A DNA stretch of 32,252 nt, from positions 1 through 32,252 of the forward strand of contig JAIFLR010000057.1 of the NCBI GenBank assembly GCA_020048985.1, in the 5' to 3' direction. The notes under the pieces are model-generated. The model was not told the origin of the DNA and did no database searches. It saw nothing but the letters and a program-made list of their open reading frames with translations. Source of the DNA: Halobacteriovorax sp. (GTDB lineage Bacteria > Bdellovibrionota > Bacteriovoracia > Bacteriovoracales > Bacteriovoracaceae). A program made the translations under genes and the position numbers. Shown piece after piece: positions 18,438 through 26,681 of this stretch (within the stretch, counting starts at the first letter, position 1; each line of letters begins with the position of its first letter).

Positions 18438-18806
18438 ATGAAGTCTGCTTTCTTCCTTTGTCTAATGTCTTTCAGTTTTATGGCATGGTCTACTCCAGAG
18501 TGGAAGATCATTGCCGAAACAACCTCTGCCTGCAAAGAAAAGCGACAAGTGCTGGCCAAAGAAGGTGAGGGATTCGTGTATATCGCCGAGGGCGACACCA
18601 AAACAAAACTATTTGCGGCCGATGGAAGTTCTTTTACTGAACAAAATGGAAAAGCCGTTGTTTATTCAAATACCAGTGATAAAACGTTAAACGAAACTGC
18701 CAAACGCTTCACATTCATCCAGCCAAGCATGGTTGATGGTAATCCACCTAAGTTAAGTGCCGCCATCAATGGTGTAAAAGAAAATTGCAAGATGATCCTC
18801 AAGTAG
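18438..18806 (+). CDS. small exported protein of unknown function
   Basis: The 122-residue product starts with a signal peptide ([18 protein letters not shown], cleavage before TPEWK). An AGGAG site lies about 7 nt before the ATG. The mature part has two cysteines (TSACKEK and ENCKMI) near its two ends, and beta-like strands. I recognise no family. It ends 1 nt before fumC, so cotranscription with it is likely although no functional link is visible. Confidence 0.65.
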   Translation: MKSAFFLCLMSFSFMAWSTPEWKIIAETTSACKEKRQVLAKEGEGFVYIAEGDTKTKLFAADGSSFTEQNGKAVVYSNTSDKTLNETAKRFTFIQPSMVDGNPPKLSAAINGVKENCKMILK

Positions 18807-18807
18807 C

Positions 18808-20208
18808 ATGGGCCCAACTCATACCCGGTCTGAATCAGATACTTTCGGTGAAATCGAAGTGCCTCAAGATCGGTTATGGGGGGCGCAGACTCAAAGATCA
18901 ATAGAGCATTTCTCTATCTCCGTTGAGAAAATGGACATCCATTTAATTAAGGCGATTGCCTTAATTAAAAAAGCTGCAGCTCAAATTAATTATGAATTGA
19001 AGTTACTTCCCCTTGATAAATCCCTGGCAATTAAAGGCGCGGCCGATGAAGTTCTCAGGGGTGACCATGGAGGAGAATTTCCTTTATCTGTTTGGCAGAC
19101 TGGCAGTGGCACTCAGACCAACATGAATGTGAATGAAGTCCTTGCTAACATCGCCAGTGAGATCATGGAAGGCGAAAGAGGGGCAAATCGCAAAGTTCAC
19201 CCTAATGACGACGTCAACAAATCCCAGAGTTCAAATGATGTCTTTCCAACTGCCATGAGTATATCGGCAGTTCAGGGTCTTATTATTGACCTGATTCCTG
19301 CTGTTGAAAAATTGCAGGAGACGTTCGAGAAAAAGTCGCAAGATTTTATAGAAATTATAAAAGTCGGCCGGACCCATTTAATGGACGCAACCCCACTGAC
19401 ACTGGGACAGGAATTTTCGGGTTACGTTCAGCAGTTAAAAAATGCCTGTACTCATCTTAAAAAGTCTCTTCCCCATTTGCGTGAACTGGCCCTCGGTGGA
19501 ACCGCCGTAGGAACGGGGATTAATGCTCCCCACGAGTTTGCTTCAAAAATGGCACAAAAAATTTCGGAATATACAGGTCTGCATTTTGAATCGGCTCCCA
19601 ATAAGTTTGAAGCTCTGGCGACTCATGATGCCCTTGTGCAGGCCCATGGGGCCATTAAGGGATTAGCCGCTAGTTTATTTAAAATAGCCAACGATATAAG
19701 GTGGCTTGCTTCGGGGCCTAGAAGTGGTCTTGGGGAATTAATCCTTCCGGAAAATGAACCAGGCTCATCCATTATGCCAGGGAAAGTTAATCCAACACAG
19801 TGTGAAGCACTAACTATGATCTGTGCTCAGGTGATGGGAAATGATGTCACCATATCGATTGGTGGGGCCTCTGGAAATTTTGAGCTAAATGTCTATAAAC
19901 CACTTATTATTCATAATTTTCTTCAAAGCGTGAGACTACTGACTGAGGGCTGCCATTCATTTGATGATTTTTGTGTCAGAGGCATTGAGCCTAATCGTGC
20001 CAGAATTGATCAACTCTTAAATAATTCATTGATGCTCGTAACAGCACTGAATCCTCATATTGGATATGACAAGGCAGCTGAAATAGCCAAGAAAGCACTT
20101 GCTGAAAATAAATCCTTAAGACAAGCCGCCATTGAGTCGGGTTATGTAACGGCAGAAGAATTTGATCAATGGGTAAAACCCGCAGACATGACTAATCTCT
20201 ATTCTTAA
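18808..20208 (+). CDS. fumC: class II fumarate hydratase
   Basis: The 466-residue protein interconverts fumarate and L-malate in the TCA cycle, as a cytoplasmic homotetramer. It carries [13 protein letters not shown] (98-110), [10 protein letters not shown] (141-150), [17 protein letters not shown] with His190, and the signature [11 protein letters not shown] at 319-329 with the catalytic Ser in SS. Length and order are those of FumC rather than aspartase or argininosuccinate lyase; [10 protein letters not shown] in the first block favours fumarase. The start lies 1 nt after the stop of the small exported protein. Its 3' end overlaps the opposite-strand Mpo1-like gene by 4 nt. Confidence 0.95.
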   Translation: MGPTHTRSESDTFGEIEVPQDRLWGAQTQRSIEHFSISVEKMDIHLIKAIALIKKAAAQINYELKLLPLDKSLAIKGAADEVLRGDHGGEFPLSVWQTGSGTQTNMNVNEVLANIASEIMEGERGANRKVHPNDDVNKSQSSNDVFPTAMSISAVQGLIIDLIPAVEKLQETFEKKSQDFIEIIKVGRTHLMDATPLTLGQEFSGYVQQLKNACTHLKKSLPHLRELALGGTAVGTGINAPHEFASKMAQKISEYTGLHFESAPNKFEALATHDALVQAHGAIKGLAASLFKIANDIRWLASGPRSGLGELILPENEPGSSIMPGKVNPTQCEALTMICAQVMGNDVTISIGGASGNFELNVYKPLIIHNFLQSVRLLTEGCHSFDDFCVRGIEPNRARIDQLLNNSLMLVTALNPHIGYDKAAEIAKKALAENKSLRQAAIESGYVTAEEFDQWVKPADMTNLYS

Positions 20209-20666
20209 ATTTTTATACCGACTTTGGCGTAGAAGAAACGCAGAACCCATAAAGGGCCAATGAGTAGAAATGCCAAATCTTGAAAGAAGGAAGGTTTTTT
20301 TCCTTCAACTTTATGGCCATAGAATTGGGCGATCCAAGACAATATAAAAATAAACATGGAAGTAGGAAGAAGAATTCCAGCGTTTGCCAGCTGGTGGCAT
20401 ATCCAGCACATGATAAGGGTTAATATAAACATTCCGAGAAACATCATAAAGTTCAGTGTCAGGTAAAAAACCAGACAGCAGACCACGAATAGAGTTGCCC
20501 AATTTAAATAGGGGATACTTTCAAAAAAAGTCGGAGTAGGTATAGTCCATAAAATGCCGATTACCGAGAGCATGATAAGTGGCACACAAATTTTGTGAAT
20601 GAGTTGGTTGGTGGTATTTTTATGGCTTACCCCATATTCTGCCATCCACTGATCAAATGTACGCAT
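20205..20666 (-). CDS. Mpo1/DUF962-like integral membrane protein
   Basis: The 153-residue protein has about four hydrophobic segments. The family pattern is visible: [21 protein letters not shown] at the N-terminus with the conserved H-x-N and N-x-x-x-H, and [20 protein letters not shown] with the conserved GHK-x-E-x-x-x-P, followed by [10 protein letters not shown]. Yeast Mpo1 is an iron(II)-dependent dioxygenase that alpha-oxidises 2-hydroxy fatty acids in phytosphingosine breakdown; bacterial members are mostly uncharacterised. The His residues in both blocks are candidate iron ligands. It overlaps fumC by 4 nt on the opposite strand. Confidence 0.72.
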   Translation of the reverse strand: MRTFDQWMAEYGVSHKNTTNQLIHKICVPLIMLSVIGILWTIPTPTFFESIPYLNWATLFVVCCLVFYLTLNFMMFLGMFILTLIMCWICHQLANAGILLPTSMFIFILSWIAQFYGHKVEGKKPSFFQDLAFLLIGPLWVLRFFYAKVGIKI

Positions 20667-20678
20667 TTTAAACCTCTT

Positions 20679-20918
20679 TTAATTTTTCTGAATCATTAAT
20701 GTTTTAACTTCATCATAATGAAGTTGTGCCTTGTCGCGACAATTGACAAAGGTCCCTGAGCGCTTTAGTTCCTTGGCGGCGTCAACGCAGCCTTTCATGT
20801 AAGAGGCCCTTAAGTGGTCCAGCGCCGTATCTACCGTGACGAAATCTGATAGAGGCTCCTGACGAACCGATACCTGACTACAACTATAAAGAAATAACAA
20901 AAAGATAAATTTTATCAC
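20679..20918 (-). CDS. small lipoprotein of unknown function
   Basis: The 79-residue product has a short lipoprotein signal, MIKFIFLLFLYSC, with the acylated Cys at residue 13. The mature part is mostly helical (DTALDHLRASYMKGCVDAAKEL) and includes two cysteines (KGCVDA, VNCRDK) in a spacing seen in small disulfide hairpins. No family is recognised. It ends 12 nt before the Mpo1-like gene start and is likely cotranscribed with it. Confidence 0.6.
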   Translation of the reverse strand: MIKFIFLLFLYSCSQVSVRQEPLSDFVTVDTALDHLRASYMKGCVDAAKELKRSGTFVNCRDKAQLHYDEVKTLMIQKN

Positions 20919-20978
20919 ATCCTTATTCTGCCACTCATGATGGGTGGCTTAAAGAGAAAATTTGGGGATAATATTCAC

Positions 20979-21455
20979 ATGAAAATACTCCCCGTGATCT
21001 TGTTGCTGTCTTCTTTTCAAAGCTGGGCCAGATCTCAAACAAATCTTAAGCCCTTTGTGACTGATTACTGCACAGCTTATGTTGAGGGGACTCGCGAACA
21101 ACCGAATCTGTGGAAACATTGCTGTGAAGAGCATGATCTTTATTTTTGGGCCGGAGGTTCTCTGGATGACCGAAAGACCTCTGATTTAAGACTTAAAACA
21201 TGTGTTGAAAAAACAGGTGCAAGAACTCAAGCCGTTCTCATCTATACAGCTGTTTCGATCGGCGGATCTTCGCCCATTCGCTTTAAAACGAAGCAGTGGG
21301 GCCACGCTTGGGAAGGTCGACAACGTTATGTCTCCCTGACTGAAGATGAAACATCTAAAATTATTTATCATCTGGATACACATAATCAAGAAATGTCCGC
21401 TGATCTTAAACAATCCCTTAAAGAACAACTTAACTCTCGCCTGGATTCTAAATGA
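20979..21455 (+). CDS. exported phospholipase-A2-like protein
   Basis: I choose the ATG at 20979 because the signal peptide MKILPVILLLSSFQSWA begins there and GGGGAT lies upstream; this gives 158 residues. The mature part carries DYCTAYVEGT and KHCCEEHDLYFWAGGS, with Cys48-Cys49-x-x-His52-Asp53, the catalytic CCxxHD helix of secreted phospholipases A2, followed by RKTSDLRLKTC with Asp69 and Cys75. A calcium loop is not obvious, so the substrate and even lipase activity are uncertain; a bacterial family of unknown role shares this motif. The stop overlaps the penicillin-acylase-like gene by 4 nt (ATGA), so the two are translated together. Confidence 0.65.
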   Translation: MKILPVILLLSSFQSWARSQTNLKPFVTDYCTAYVEGTREQPNLWKHCCEEHDLYFWAGGSLDDRKTSDLRLKTCVEKTGARTQAVLIYTAVSIGGSSPIRFKTKQWGHAWEGRQRYVSLTEDETSKIIYHLDTHNQEMSADLKQSLKEQLNSRLDSK

Positions 21456-23548
21456 TTTATTTTTTTCTATTACTTGCTAGTTTTTCAACTTTCGCAACCT
21501 CTGACATTAAATGTGAAGCAACCTATGATCAAGTTGGAGTAACCCGTCAGAAGGTGAATTCACTTCATGATTATTATTATTGTTTTGGTTATCACCATGG
21601 CAAAGACAGAGCTTGGATGATGGATTACTTCAGAAGGGTTGCACAGGGAAGAAATGCTGAGGTCTATGGATACTCATCTTTAAAGTCAGACCTGATGATG
21701 AAACTTCTCGATCTGCCTACACTGGCATCGCGGCTCTATTCTGGTATGCCTGATCAATACAAAGAATGGCTAAAAGCCTACGCACAAGGGGCCAACCTCG
21801 GATTTCAGGAGGGGAAAAACTCCCAGGAATTTAAAGATCTGGGATATGAGCCAGAAAGCTGGGAGCCAGAGCATTCAATTCTCGTTTTGGTTCTTCAGTC
21901 ATTTGATCAAACACGTAAAACTTTTTTTCGTGACTATGAAGAAGAAAAATTTAAAGAAAAATGGAAAGAGAATACAGAAGATCTTTTTAACGAGGATAAT
22001 GTCCCATGGTCAAATACTATTCTGAGAGACGGAGAGTATGAGTCCAGCAAAGTCGCTCATAAAACAACCTATACTCCTCCATCTAAATCGAAGCTGTGGG
22101 AGAACTTTCCCGATGTATTCGGTAAAGAGTCAGGGTCAAACAATTGGGTTGTTGGAAAAACAAAATCCAAAACAGGCTATGCCATGCTTGCTAACGATCC
22201 CCATCTTGATTTAAAAACACCTCTGTTTTGGTATTGGATTAATCTTCAAACTCCTGAACTGAATGTCATTGGTGGATCTGTCCCAGGAGTTCCGGTTATC
22301 GTGAGTGGTACAAACGGAAAAGTGGCTTGGGGCCTAACCAATGCCTACATTAATACGGCTGATGCTGTTTTTATCAAGGACTATCCTGAAGACTTTCTTG
22401 TTTCTTTCAGACCAACTGTAAAAGTAAAATTGGGCTTTTTACAACTGCCTTTCTTTTTTAAAAGCTTTGAGAAAACCAAAAATGGAGATCTCATCCTTCC
22501 ACTAGAACTGGGTAATCAAGACAAAATGGTTCTCAGATGGACCGGCTTCGGACTTAAGTCTGCAGACCTTCTTCCTATGTTTAATTTGCTGAATACCACT
22601 ACCGTGACGGATATGGACGAAAAATTAAAGCAGGTGGGGCTTCCTGCATGGAATTTTGTTTTCGCTGATACCAAGGGGGACATTGGTTACCGTGTGGTTG
22701 GGGAAGCTTACAAGGATACACAGAAAGATTCGTACGGTGTTTCATATGAGAAGTTTAATGAATTTGCGAAAAGAGACTTATTGGACCCAATGGAGCGCCC
22801 ACATGTCCTGAAACCTAAACGTGATTACGTCTATACTGCTAACAACCGCCACTGGCCTGTGAACTCAAAATTCTATGGGGGAAGGGGATACAGTTATTCA
22901 TTCAGAGGTTTTAGAATTGATGAACTCCTTAAGGACGGTCAGCATGATGTTCAGAGTTTCAAAAAAATCCAATGTGACCGCCAAGTCGTTGACGCGCGAT
23001 TTTTTGTCCAGAAGCTTCTTCGTGTAATGGACATTCCAGAGTTTAAAGGCTGGGATTTTAATGCGCAGGAAAACTCTCAGGCCCCGTCAGTCTATCGCCG
23101 CTTGATGGATTTGTTGATGGAAGGCTGGCAGGTGAACGAATACGCATTATTCAACATGCTTGATAAGTTGAATGAAAAACAAAAAAGTGAAGTTTCATCT
23201 TTTTATAATGTTGCTAAAAAGCAAGTTGCGGGAAGAGGCTGGGGAGATTTTCACCGCTTAACTTTTGCTCATCTTTCAAAAAATGCTGATTGGAAATTCT
23301 CACCAGAGATTCCAGGTATTGGTGATAATCACAGTGTTGATCCGGGAACATCAAAATGGGATCCTGACAGTAAAAGTTACGAGCAATTTTCAGGAGCTTC
23401 GATGCGAATGATTATTGTGATGAAGGAAGTGCCTGAAATTCATTTGGCCCTTCCAGGGTATAATCGAAACTATACTCAGCAACAGTCATCTATCCCTTCT
23501 TGGGCGGAATGGCGTGCGTGCATTTATAATCAGGTGAGTTTTAAGTAG
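21452..23548 (+). CDS. exported penicillin-acylase-family N-terminal-nucleophile hydrolase
   Basis: The 698-residue precursor has a signal peptide (MIYFFLLLASFSTFA). The alpha-chain region has HDYYYCFGYHHGKDRAWMMD, the typical G-x-x-x-x-x-D-R-x-W opening. The self-cleavage site is SGSNNWVVGK: Ser229 should become the N-terminal nucleophile of the beta chain. MLANDPHLDLKTP and GGSVPGVPVIVSGTNGKVAWG follow in the usual order, and TANNRHWP (Asn) occurs later. Family members hydrolyse amide bonds of penicillin G, cephalosporins, acyl-homoserine lactones or other N-acyl compounds in the periplasm. The specificity cannot be read here. It is coupled to the PLA2-like gene upstream. Confidence 0.88.
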   Translation: MIYFFLLLASFSTFATSDIKCEATYDQVGVTRQKVNSLHDYYYCFGYHHGKDRAWMMDYFRRVAQGRNAEVYGYSSLKSDLMMKLLDLPTLASRLYSGMPDQYKEWLKAYAQGANLGFQEGKNSQEFKDLGYEPESWEPEHSILVLVLQSFDQTRKTFFRDYEEEKFKEKWKENTEDLFNEDNVPWSNTILRDGEYESSKVAHKTTYTPPSKSKLWENFPDVFGKESGSNNWVVGKTKSKTGYAMLANDPHLDLKTPLFWYWINLQTPELNVIGGSVPGVPVIVSGTNGKVAWGLTNAYINTADAVFIKDYPEDFLVSFRPTVKVKLGFLQLPFFFKSFEKTKNGDLILPLELGNQDKMVLRWTGFGLKSADLLPMFNLLNTTTVTDMDEKLKQVGLPAWNFVFADTKGDIGYRVVGEAYKDTQKDSYGVSYEKFNEFAKRDLLDPMERPHVLKPKRDYVYTANNRHWPVNSKFYGGRGYSYSFRGFRIDELLKDGQHDVQSFKKIQCDRQVVDARFFVQKLLRVMDIPEFKGWDFNAQENSQAPSVYRRLMDLLMEGWQVNEYALFNMLDKLNEKQKSEVSSFYNVAKKQVAGRGWGDFHRLTFAHLSKNADWKFSPEIPGIGDNHSVDPGTSKWDPDSKSYEQFSGASMRMIIVMKEVPEIHLALPGYNRNYTQQQSSIPSWAEWRACIYNQVSFK

Positions 23549-23553
23549 ATTGA

Positions 23554-23594
23554 AACCGCTCTGGAACTTATGAGACATAAATTCCAAAGCGGTT
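23554..23594. terminator. long hairpin between convergent genes
   Basis: AACCGCTCTGGAACTTATG pairs with the facing arm around a 3-nt loop AGA; 17 of 19 positions pair by my count. It sits 5 nt after the acylase stop and 14 nt beyond the stop of the opposing gene. No long T run follows on either strand, so termination is plausible but not canonical. Confidence 0.6.
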
Positions 23595-23608
23595 GAAATG
23601 AAAATAAA

Positions 23609-24340
23609 TTAGAGTCCGAGATAGTCTTTACAACGTTTTTTACCACCGCCAAGGACGCGGCCGACAGATGATGTAATAGCTTCAACACAGGCTTCATAAA
23701 CCTCATCGTTATCTACTTCATCTCTCACATAGTGAACTGGTTTGCCATCTTCATCCACACCAAGAAGGCCCTTTGCAACTGAACCTGGAGTCCAGTATCC
23801 GCCGGGAGTAATAGTATAATAGCAGTCATATGTTCCGTAAGAAGTTGTTGATGGATAGACATATCCATCAAACATTCTTTCAATTAAGTCAGTCTCGTTT
23901 GCTTTGATTTCTTTACAGTTTGTGCTACCTGCAAATTTTTTCAACCATTCATTTGGAGTAATAGGTTTAACGATGCTTCCAGGAAACCCTGCATCCATAG
24001 CGTAGATTGTACCATTTTCATTTATCACTGGAGTTACGTGATACCACCAAGTCTTGAGTCCGACTTCACCAGTCTTTTTAGTATAAAAAAGAAAAAGTTT
24101 ACCAGCGTCGATATCCTGATTTCTCTTGAAATCATAAGCCCAAACCAGTGCTCTGTTCGAACAGATTGAGGCCCCAACTTTAATAAGATCTCGGTTCATT
24201 TTTGAAAACAGAACTTCCTTCTTGTAACCTTTTTTGGAAATGTCAGTCATCTTCCAGTTTGGGTAGTTTGTTAAAACTACTTCTTGAGCGAAGGCAGAAG
24301 AAGCCATTCCGAGGGCAATGGCGATCACAAAACTTTTCAT
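23609..24340 (-). CDS. exported protein-glutaminase-like enzyme
   Basis: The 243-residue protein has a signal peptide (MKSFVIAIALGMASSAFA). The first half shows a Cys-His-Asp layout: VGASICSNRALVWAYDF with Cys60, TWWYHVTPVINENGTIYAMDAGFPG with His101 and Asp116, then PITPNEWLKKF. This resembles the protein-glutaminase (Gln_deamidase) fold, where the triad lies in C-x-x-R-A, H-V-x-P and D-x-x-x-x motifs and an E-W follows. These enzymes deamidate protein glutamine to glutamate outside the cell. The C-terminal half is cysteine-containing and unrecognised. Its promoter side faces the upstream region at 24341-24485. The call rests on pattern only. Confidence 0.6.
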   Translation of the reverse strand: MKSFVIAIALGMASSAFAQEVVLTNYPNWKMTDISKKGYKKEVLFSKMNRDLIKVGASICSNRALVWAYDFKRNQDIDAGKLFLFYTKKTGEVGLKTWWYHVTPVINENGTIYAMDAGFPGSIVKPITPNEWLKKFAGSTNCKEIKANETDLIERMFDGYVYPSTTSYGTYDCYYTITPGGYWTPGSVAKGLLGVDEDGKPVHYVRDEVDNDEVYEACVEAITSSVGRVLGGGKKRCKDYLGL

Positions 24341-24485
24341 GAAAATTTCCTTTTATGCGAATAAAAATAAACTGGGCCTTTAAACCATTCTTGTCACACT
24401 CTTTCCACCTGAATGAAAAAATGTCACAGCTTTTTGGGCCCATTAGTCTAAGGGGTCGTAATTCCGAAACTGGCCGGGACCTCAC

Positions 24486-24514
24486 TTGAAGCCTCAAAGA
24501 GGCTTTGTTATAAT
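24486..24514 (+). promoter_or_regulatory. sigma-70-type promoter
   Basis: TTGAAG (24486-24491) and TATAAT (24509-24514) are separated by exactly 17 nt. The spacer includes a GCCTC-AAA-GAGGC hairpin or dyad that could bind a regulator. It points towards the 53-residue gene at 24640, leaving a leader of about 118 nt. Confidence 0.7.
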
Positions 24515-24639
24515 GGTAAGTGGTCGGAATAATGGACTTTAATGGTTGTAGTCCGATTAAAGCGCTCAAGAATTATTTCCGTTTGACCGATAAAACTTAT
24601 GAGCATCTTTGTTGGAGCTCTTAATTTGGAGGTACGTTT

Positions 24640-24801
24640 ATGGGTAACAAACACGAGTCACATGGACAGAAAAAGAAGCTAACGAAAAAAGAATTGAAAG
24701 CACAAAATCACGCGAAGTTGATGGCGTCGAAAGGTCAAGGCCAGCCTTCAAACGTTGTTGATATTAATGCATTCAGAGATCAGAACAAAAAAGCTGCTTA
24801 A
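24640..24801 (+). CDS. 53-residue highly basic protein of unknown function
   Basis: The ATG follows a strong site (TTTGGAGGTACGTTT). The product starts MGNKHESHGQKKKLTKKELK and ends FRDQNKKAA; it has a lysine-rich N-terminus, two His and no Cys, Trp or Tyr. Lysines cluster so densely that it resembles small nucleic-acid- or ribosome-associated proteins. It has no signal peptide or membrane segment. A promoter of good quality sits 126 nt upstream of the start and a strong hairpin lies just beyond the stop, so this is an isolated transcription unit. I do not recognise a family. Confidence 0.75.
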   Translation: MGNKHESHGQKKKLTKKELKAQNHAKLMASKGQGQPSNVVDINAFRDQNKKAA

Positions 24802-24802
24802 A

Positions 24803-24849
24803 AAACCATACTACAGGGAAGGCAGCAACGCCTGCCTTCCTTATGGTTT
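24803..24849 (+). terminator. strong hairpin terminator after the 53-residue gene
   Basis: Nested inverted repeats AAACCATA/TATGGTTT and GGAAGGCAG/CTGCCTTCC with a loop CAACGC. It starts 2 nt after the stop codon; the T run is short but part of the outer stem. Confidence 0.8.
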
Positions 24850-25017
24850 GAATCTGTTATCTTCATCCCCGTTAACGCCCACCAGATAGGTTGATTTTTC
24901 TAGTGCCCCCCCCAATAAGTGCTTGGTAGCTGTGAACTTTTCCCTAAATGAAAGGGGGAAATATTGAGGGCTTAGGAGAAATAGGCAACGAAGGTCTTGT
25001 CACTGTAGTGAAAAAAA

Positions 25018-25605
25018 CTATTGGTTTATGGTGTCACCGGTGTCTAGATTCATGTCTGTGGACTCTGGAGCTGAAGGCTCTGCTTCTGGAGGCGTCATAG
25101 ACTCTTCTGGTGGTGTCATAGACTCTTCTGAAGGAGGAGCGATAGGCTCTTCAGAAGGAGGAGCGATAGGCTCTTCAGAAGGAGGAGCTATAGGCTCTTC
25201 TGAAGGCGGAGCGATAGGCTCATCAGAAGGAGGAGTGATAGGCTCTTCTGAAGGAGGAGTGATAGGCTCTTCTGAAGGAGAAGGGAGAGCGTTCTCTTGA
25301 GTTGAAGAGACTGCCTCCTTAGTTTCGACGGAAATTCCTTCAGGGACATTGGCAGTTACTGGAGCGGGTAGCTCCCACTTTTCTTTTTTACAACTTGAGG
25401 AATTTCCAAGTTTGCATCCCAGTTCAAAAGCTTTATCGGCCTCCTCATTCTTTTCAAGCCGGGCCAGCATATTTGCGTAATTAAAACACCCGAGAGCAAC
25501 TTTTTGCTTCTGGCATGAAAGGCGCATGGCCCTGAGGGCTTCAGATTCTTCTTCTTGAGCAAAAAGGCTCAGCGAAAAGAGGCACAGGATTACAACAAGT
25601 TTCAT
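25018..25605 (-). CDS. exported Sel1-like protein with proline-rich repeat tail
   Basis: The start is set at the ATG at 25605 (195 residues), where the signal peptide MKLVVILCLFSLSLFA begins; a TTG further up is less likely. Residues 25-75 form one or two Sel1/TPR-like helical hairpins with paired cysteines (Cys31/Cys40, Cys64/Cys72) as in the disulfide-stitched Hcp-type repeats. Residues 111-173 are eight near-identical units, SEEPITPP, SEEPITPP, SDEPIAPP, three of SEEPIAPP, SEESMTPP and a shortened EESMTPP. The tail is acidic and disordered, as in wall- or surface-spanning linkers. The function is unknown. Confidence 0.7.
   Translation of the reverse strand: MKLVVILCLFSLSLFAQEEESEALRAMRLSCQKQKVALGCFNYANMLARLEKNEEADKAFELGCKLGNSSSCKKEKWELPAPVTANVPEGISVETKEAVSSTQENALPSPSEEPITPPSEEPITPPSDEPIAPPSEEPIAPPSEEPIAPPSEEPIAPPSEESMTPPEESMTPPEAEPSAPESTDMNLDTGDTINQ
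25087..25275 (-). repeat. tandem 24-nt coding repeat (seven full units plus one 21-nt unit)
   Basis: Seven in-frame units of 24 nt and a final 21-nt one encode the octapeptide S-E-E-P-I-(T/A)-P-P and its variants. Neighbouring units differ at only a few positions, so copy number could change by slippage or recombination without breaking the frame. Confidence 0.9.
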
Positions 25606-25673
25606 ATCACTATTTATCGGCAAAATAGAAAAAATAATTAAACTAAATATTGCTAGGATGCTAGGATGCCGTT

Positions 25674-26402
25674 ATGTCCAATGCCCATTATTTCTACTTC
25701 CTAATCCCTATAGCCGAGCTTGAGCGGATTGTGGGGGAACACCAGAAAGACTTTGAAGAGCTTATAAGTGATACTTTTTCTGAAAGCGAGATCATGCCTT
25801 TTGAGGCTAAACTTGATGCCATATCCGCTGTTTTTGTTCAACCAATTATTAGCGAACTTAAGTTTGAAGATTTTTATGCCAAAGAAAGTGAAGCTATCAA
25901 ACAGCGCTCCTTTTTTGAAGAATGCCATAGCTCCATTTGTCTTGAGAATCTTCCAGATTTTCATATTAACCCTTTCCAGATCACCTATTTGATTGAGTTA
26001 TTGAGAAACTTTGATGAGGTATTAATCGACAGGGGGGGAGTGAATGAATTGGAGTTTAAAAAAGATTACATTGAGGGACTTAAGAAATATAAAAATATTT
26101 TCTCTCTGATTCCTCAAGACGAAGTTAAACCACTGGAAGTAAAAACAACTAAGCCAGTGGATCCCATCGATTTTCTGATCTTAGATGTTTATAAAGAATT
26201 TGATCGACTGCATAGTTTGGGACTTATTAATGTGGTCATGGAGCAGATCGAAGAGCACTCTGAGAAAATGAAAAAAACCTTTTTGGTTATAAAAGAAGAG
26301 AAACTAGATGCTTCGACCCTCCTGAGAAAGTCAGGTTTAAATGCCAAAGATTTTGATGATAACTTAGAAAAGTTGAAGTTTTTTCTCAGAAAAATAGTCT
26401 GA
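25674..26402 (+). CDS. protein of unknown function, cytoplasmic, helical
   Basis: The 242-residue product has no signal peptide and no recognised domain. It is rich in Glu, Lys, Ile and Phe and looks mostly helical, with a likely linker at about 150-165 (KPLEVKTTKPVDPID). A short direct repeat GCTAGGATGCTAGGATGCC precedes the ATG and supplies an AGGATG-like ribosome site. It is divergent from the Sel1-like gene with a 68-nt gap. Cysteines at about 84 and 89 (EECHSSICLEN) are four residues apart. The function is unknown. Confidence 0.6.
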   Translation: MSNAHYFYFLIPIAELERIVGEHQKDFEELISDTFSESEIMPFEAKLDAISAVFVQPIISELKFEDFYAKESEAIKQRSFFEECHSSICLENLPDFHINPFQITYLIELLRNFDEVLIDRGGVNELEFKKDYIEGLKKYKNIFSLIPQDEVKPLEVKTTKPVDPIDFLILDVYKEFDRLHSLGLINVVMEQIEEHSEKMKKTFLVIKEEKLDASTLLRKSGLNAKDFDDNLEKLKFFLRKIV

Positions 26403-26477
26403 AATTTAGCGGAAATTGAGGGGCTTAAGCATAAGTCGGATGCCAACATTGAGGTAAGAAACTTCAAGGGGATTTTT

Positions 26478-26681
26478 ATGCAATACACTGAACCACGAAT
26501 TTTACCAGACTCAACTCCCAATCCCAACGAGGGGCAAAACATTAAGCCCCATGAGACTGATGTGGAGGCAGCTCCCTTAGAGGTTGCTGATGATGCTGGG
26601 ATTGATCTTGACGAAGAAAAGAAGAAAATTTATCCCAAAACGACTCCCCCTGAAATGTTCAGGTTGTTATGTGGTGGGTAA
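26478..26681 (+). CDS. N-terminal partner of a BON-domain protein, in a separate frame
   Basis: The ATG follows an AAGGGGATTTTT site. The 67-residue product is acidic and disordered (VEAAPLEVADDAGIDLDEEK) and rich in Pro/Asn. It ends at TAA 26679-26681, after the next gene's ATG has started (26669), so the frames overlap by 13 nt. It may be a separate small protein, or the first part of the BON protein separated from it by a frame change. It has no signal peptide and no known domain. Confidence 0.5.
   Translation: MQYTEPRILPDSTPNPNEGQNIKPHETDVEAAPLEVADDAGIDLDEEKKKIYPKTTPPEMFRLLCGG

Noticed and set aside
24243-24569. 108-codon minus-strand frame overlapping the start of the protein-glutaminase-like gene
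   Set aside because: It overlaps the signal peptide region in another frame and reads like translated non-coding DNA.
24906-24913. C8 tract as a phase-variation switch
   Set aside because: It is intergenic, is not in a promoter spacer that I can define, and no reading frame crosses it.
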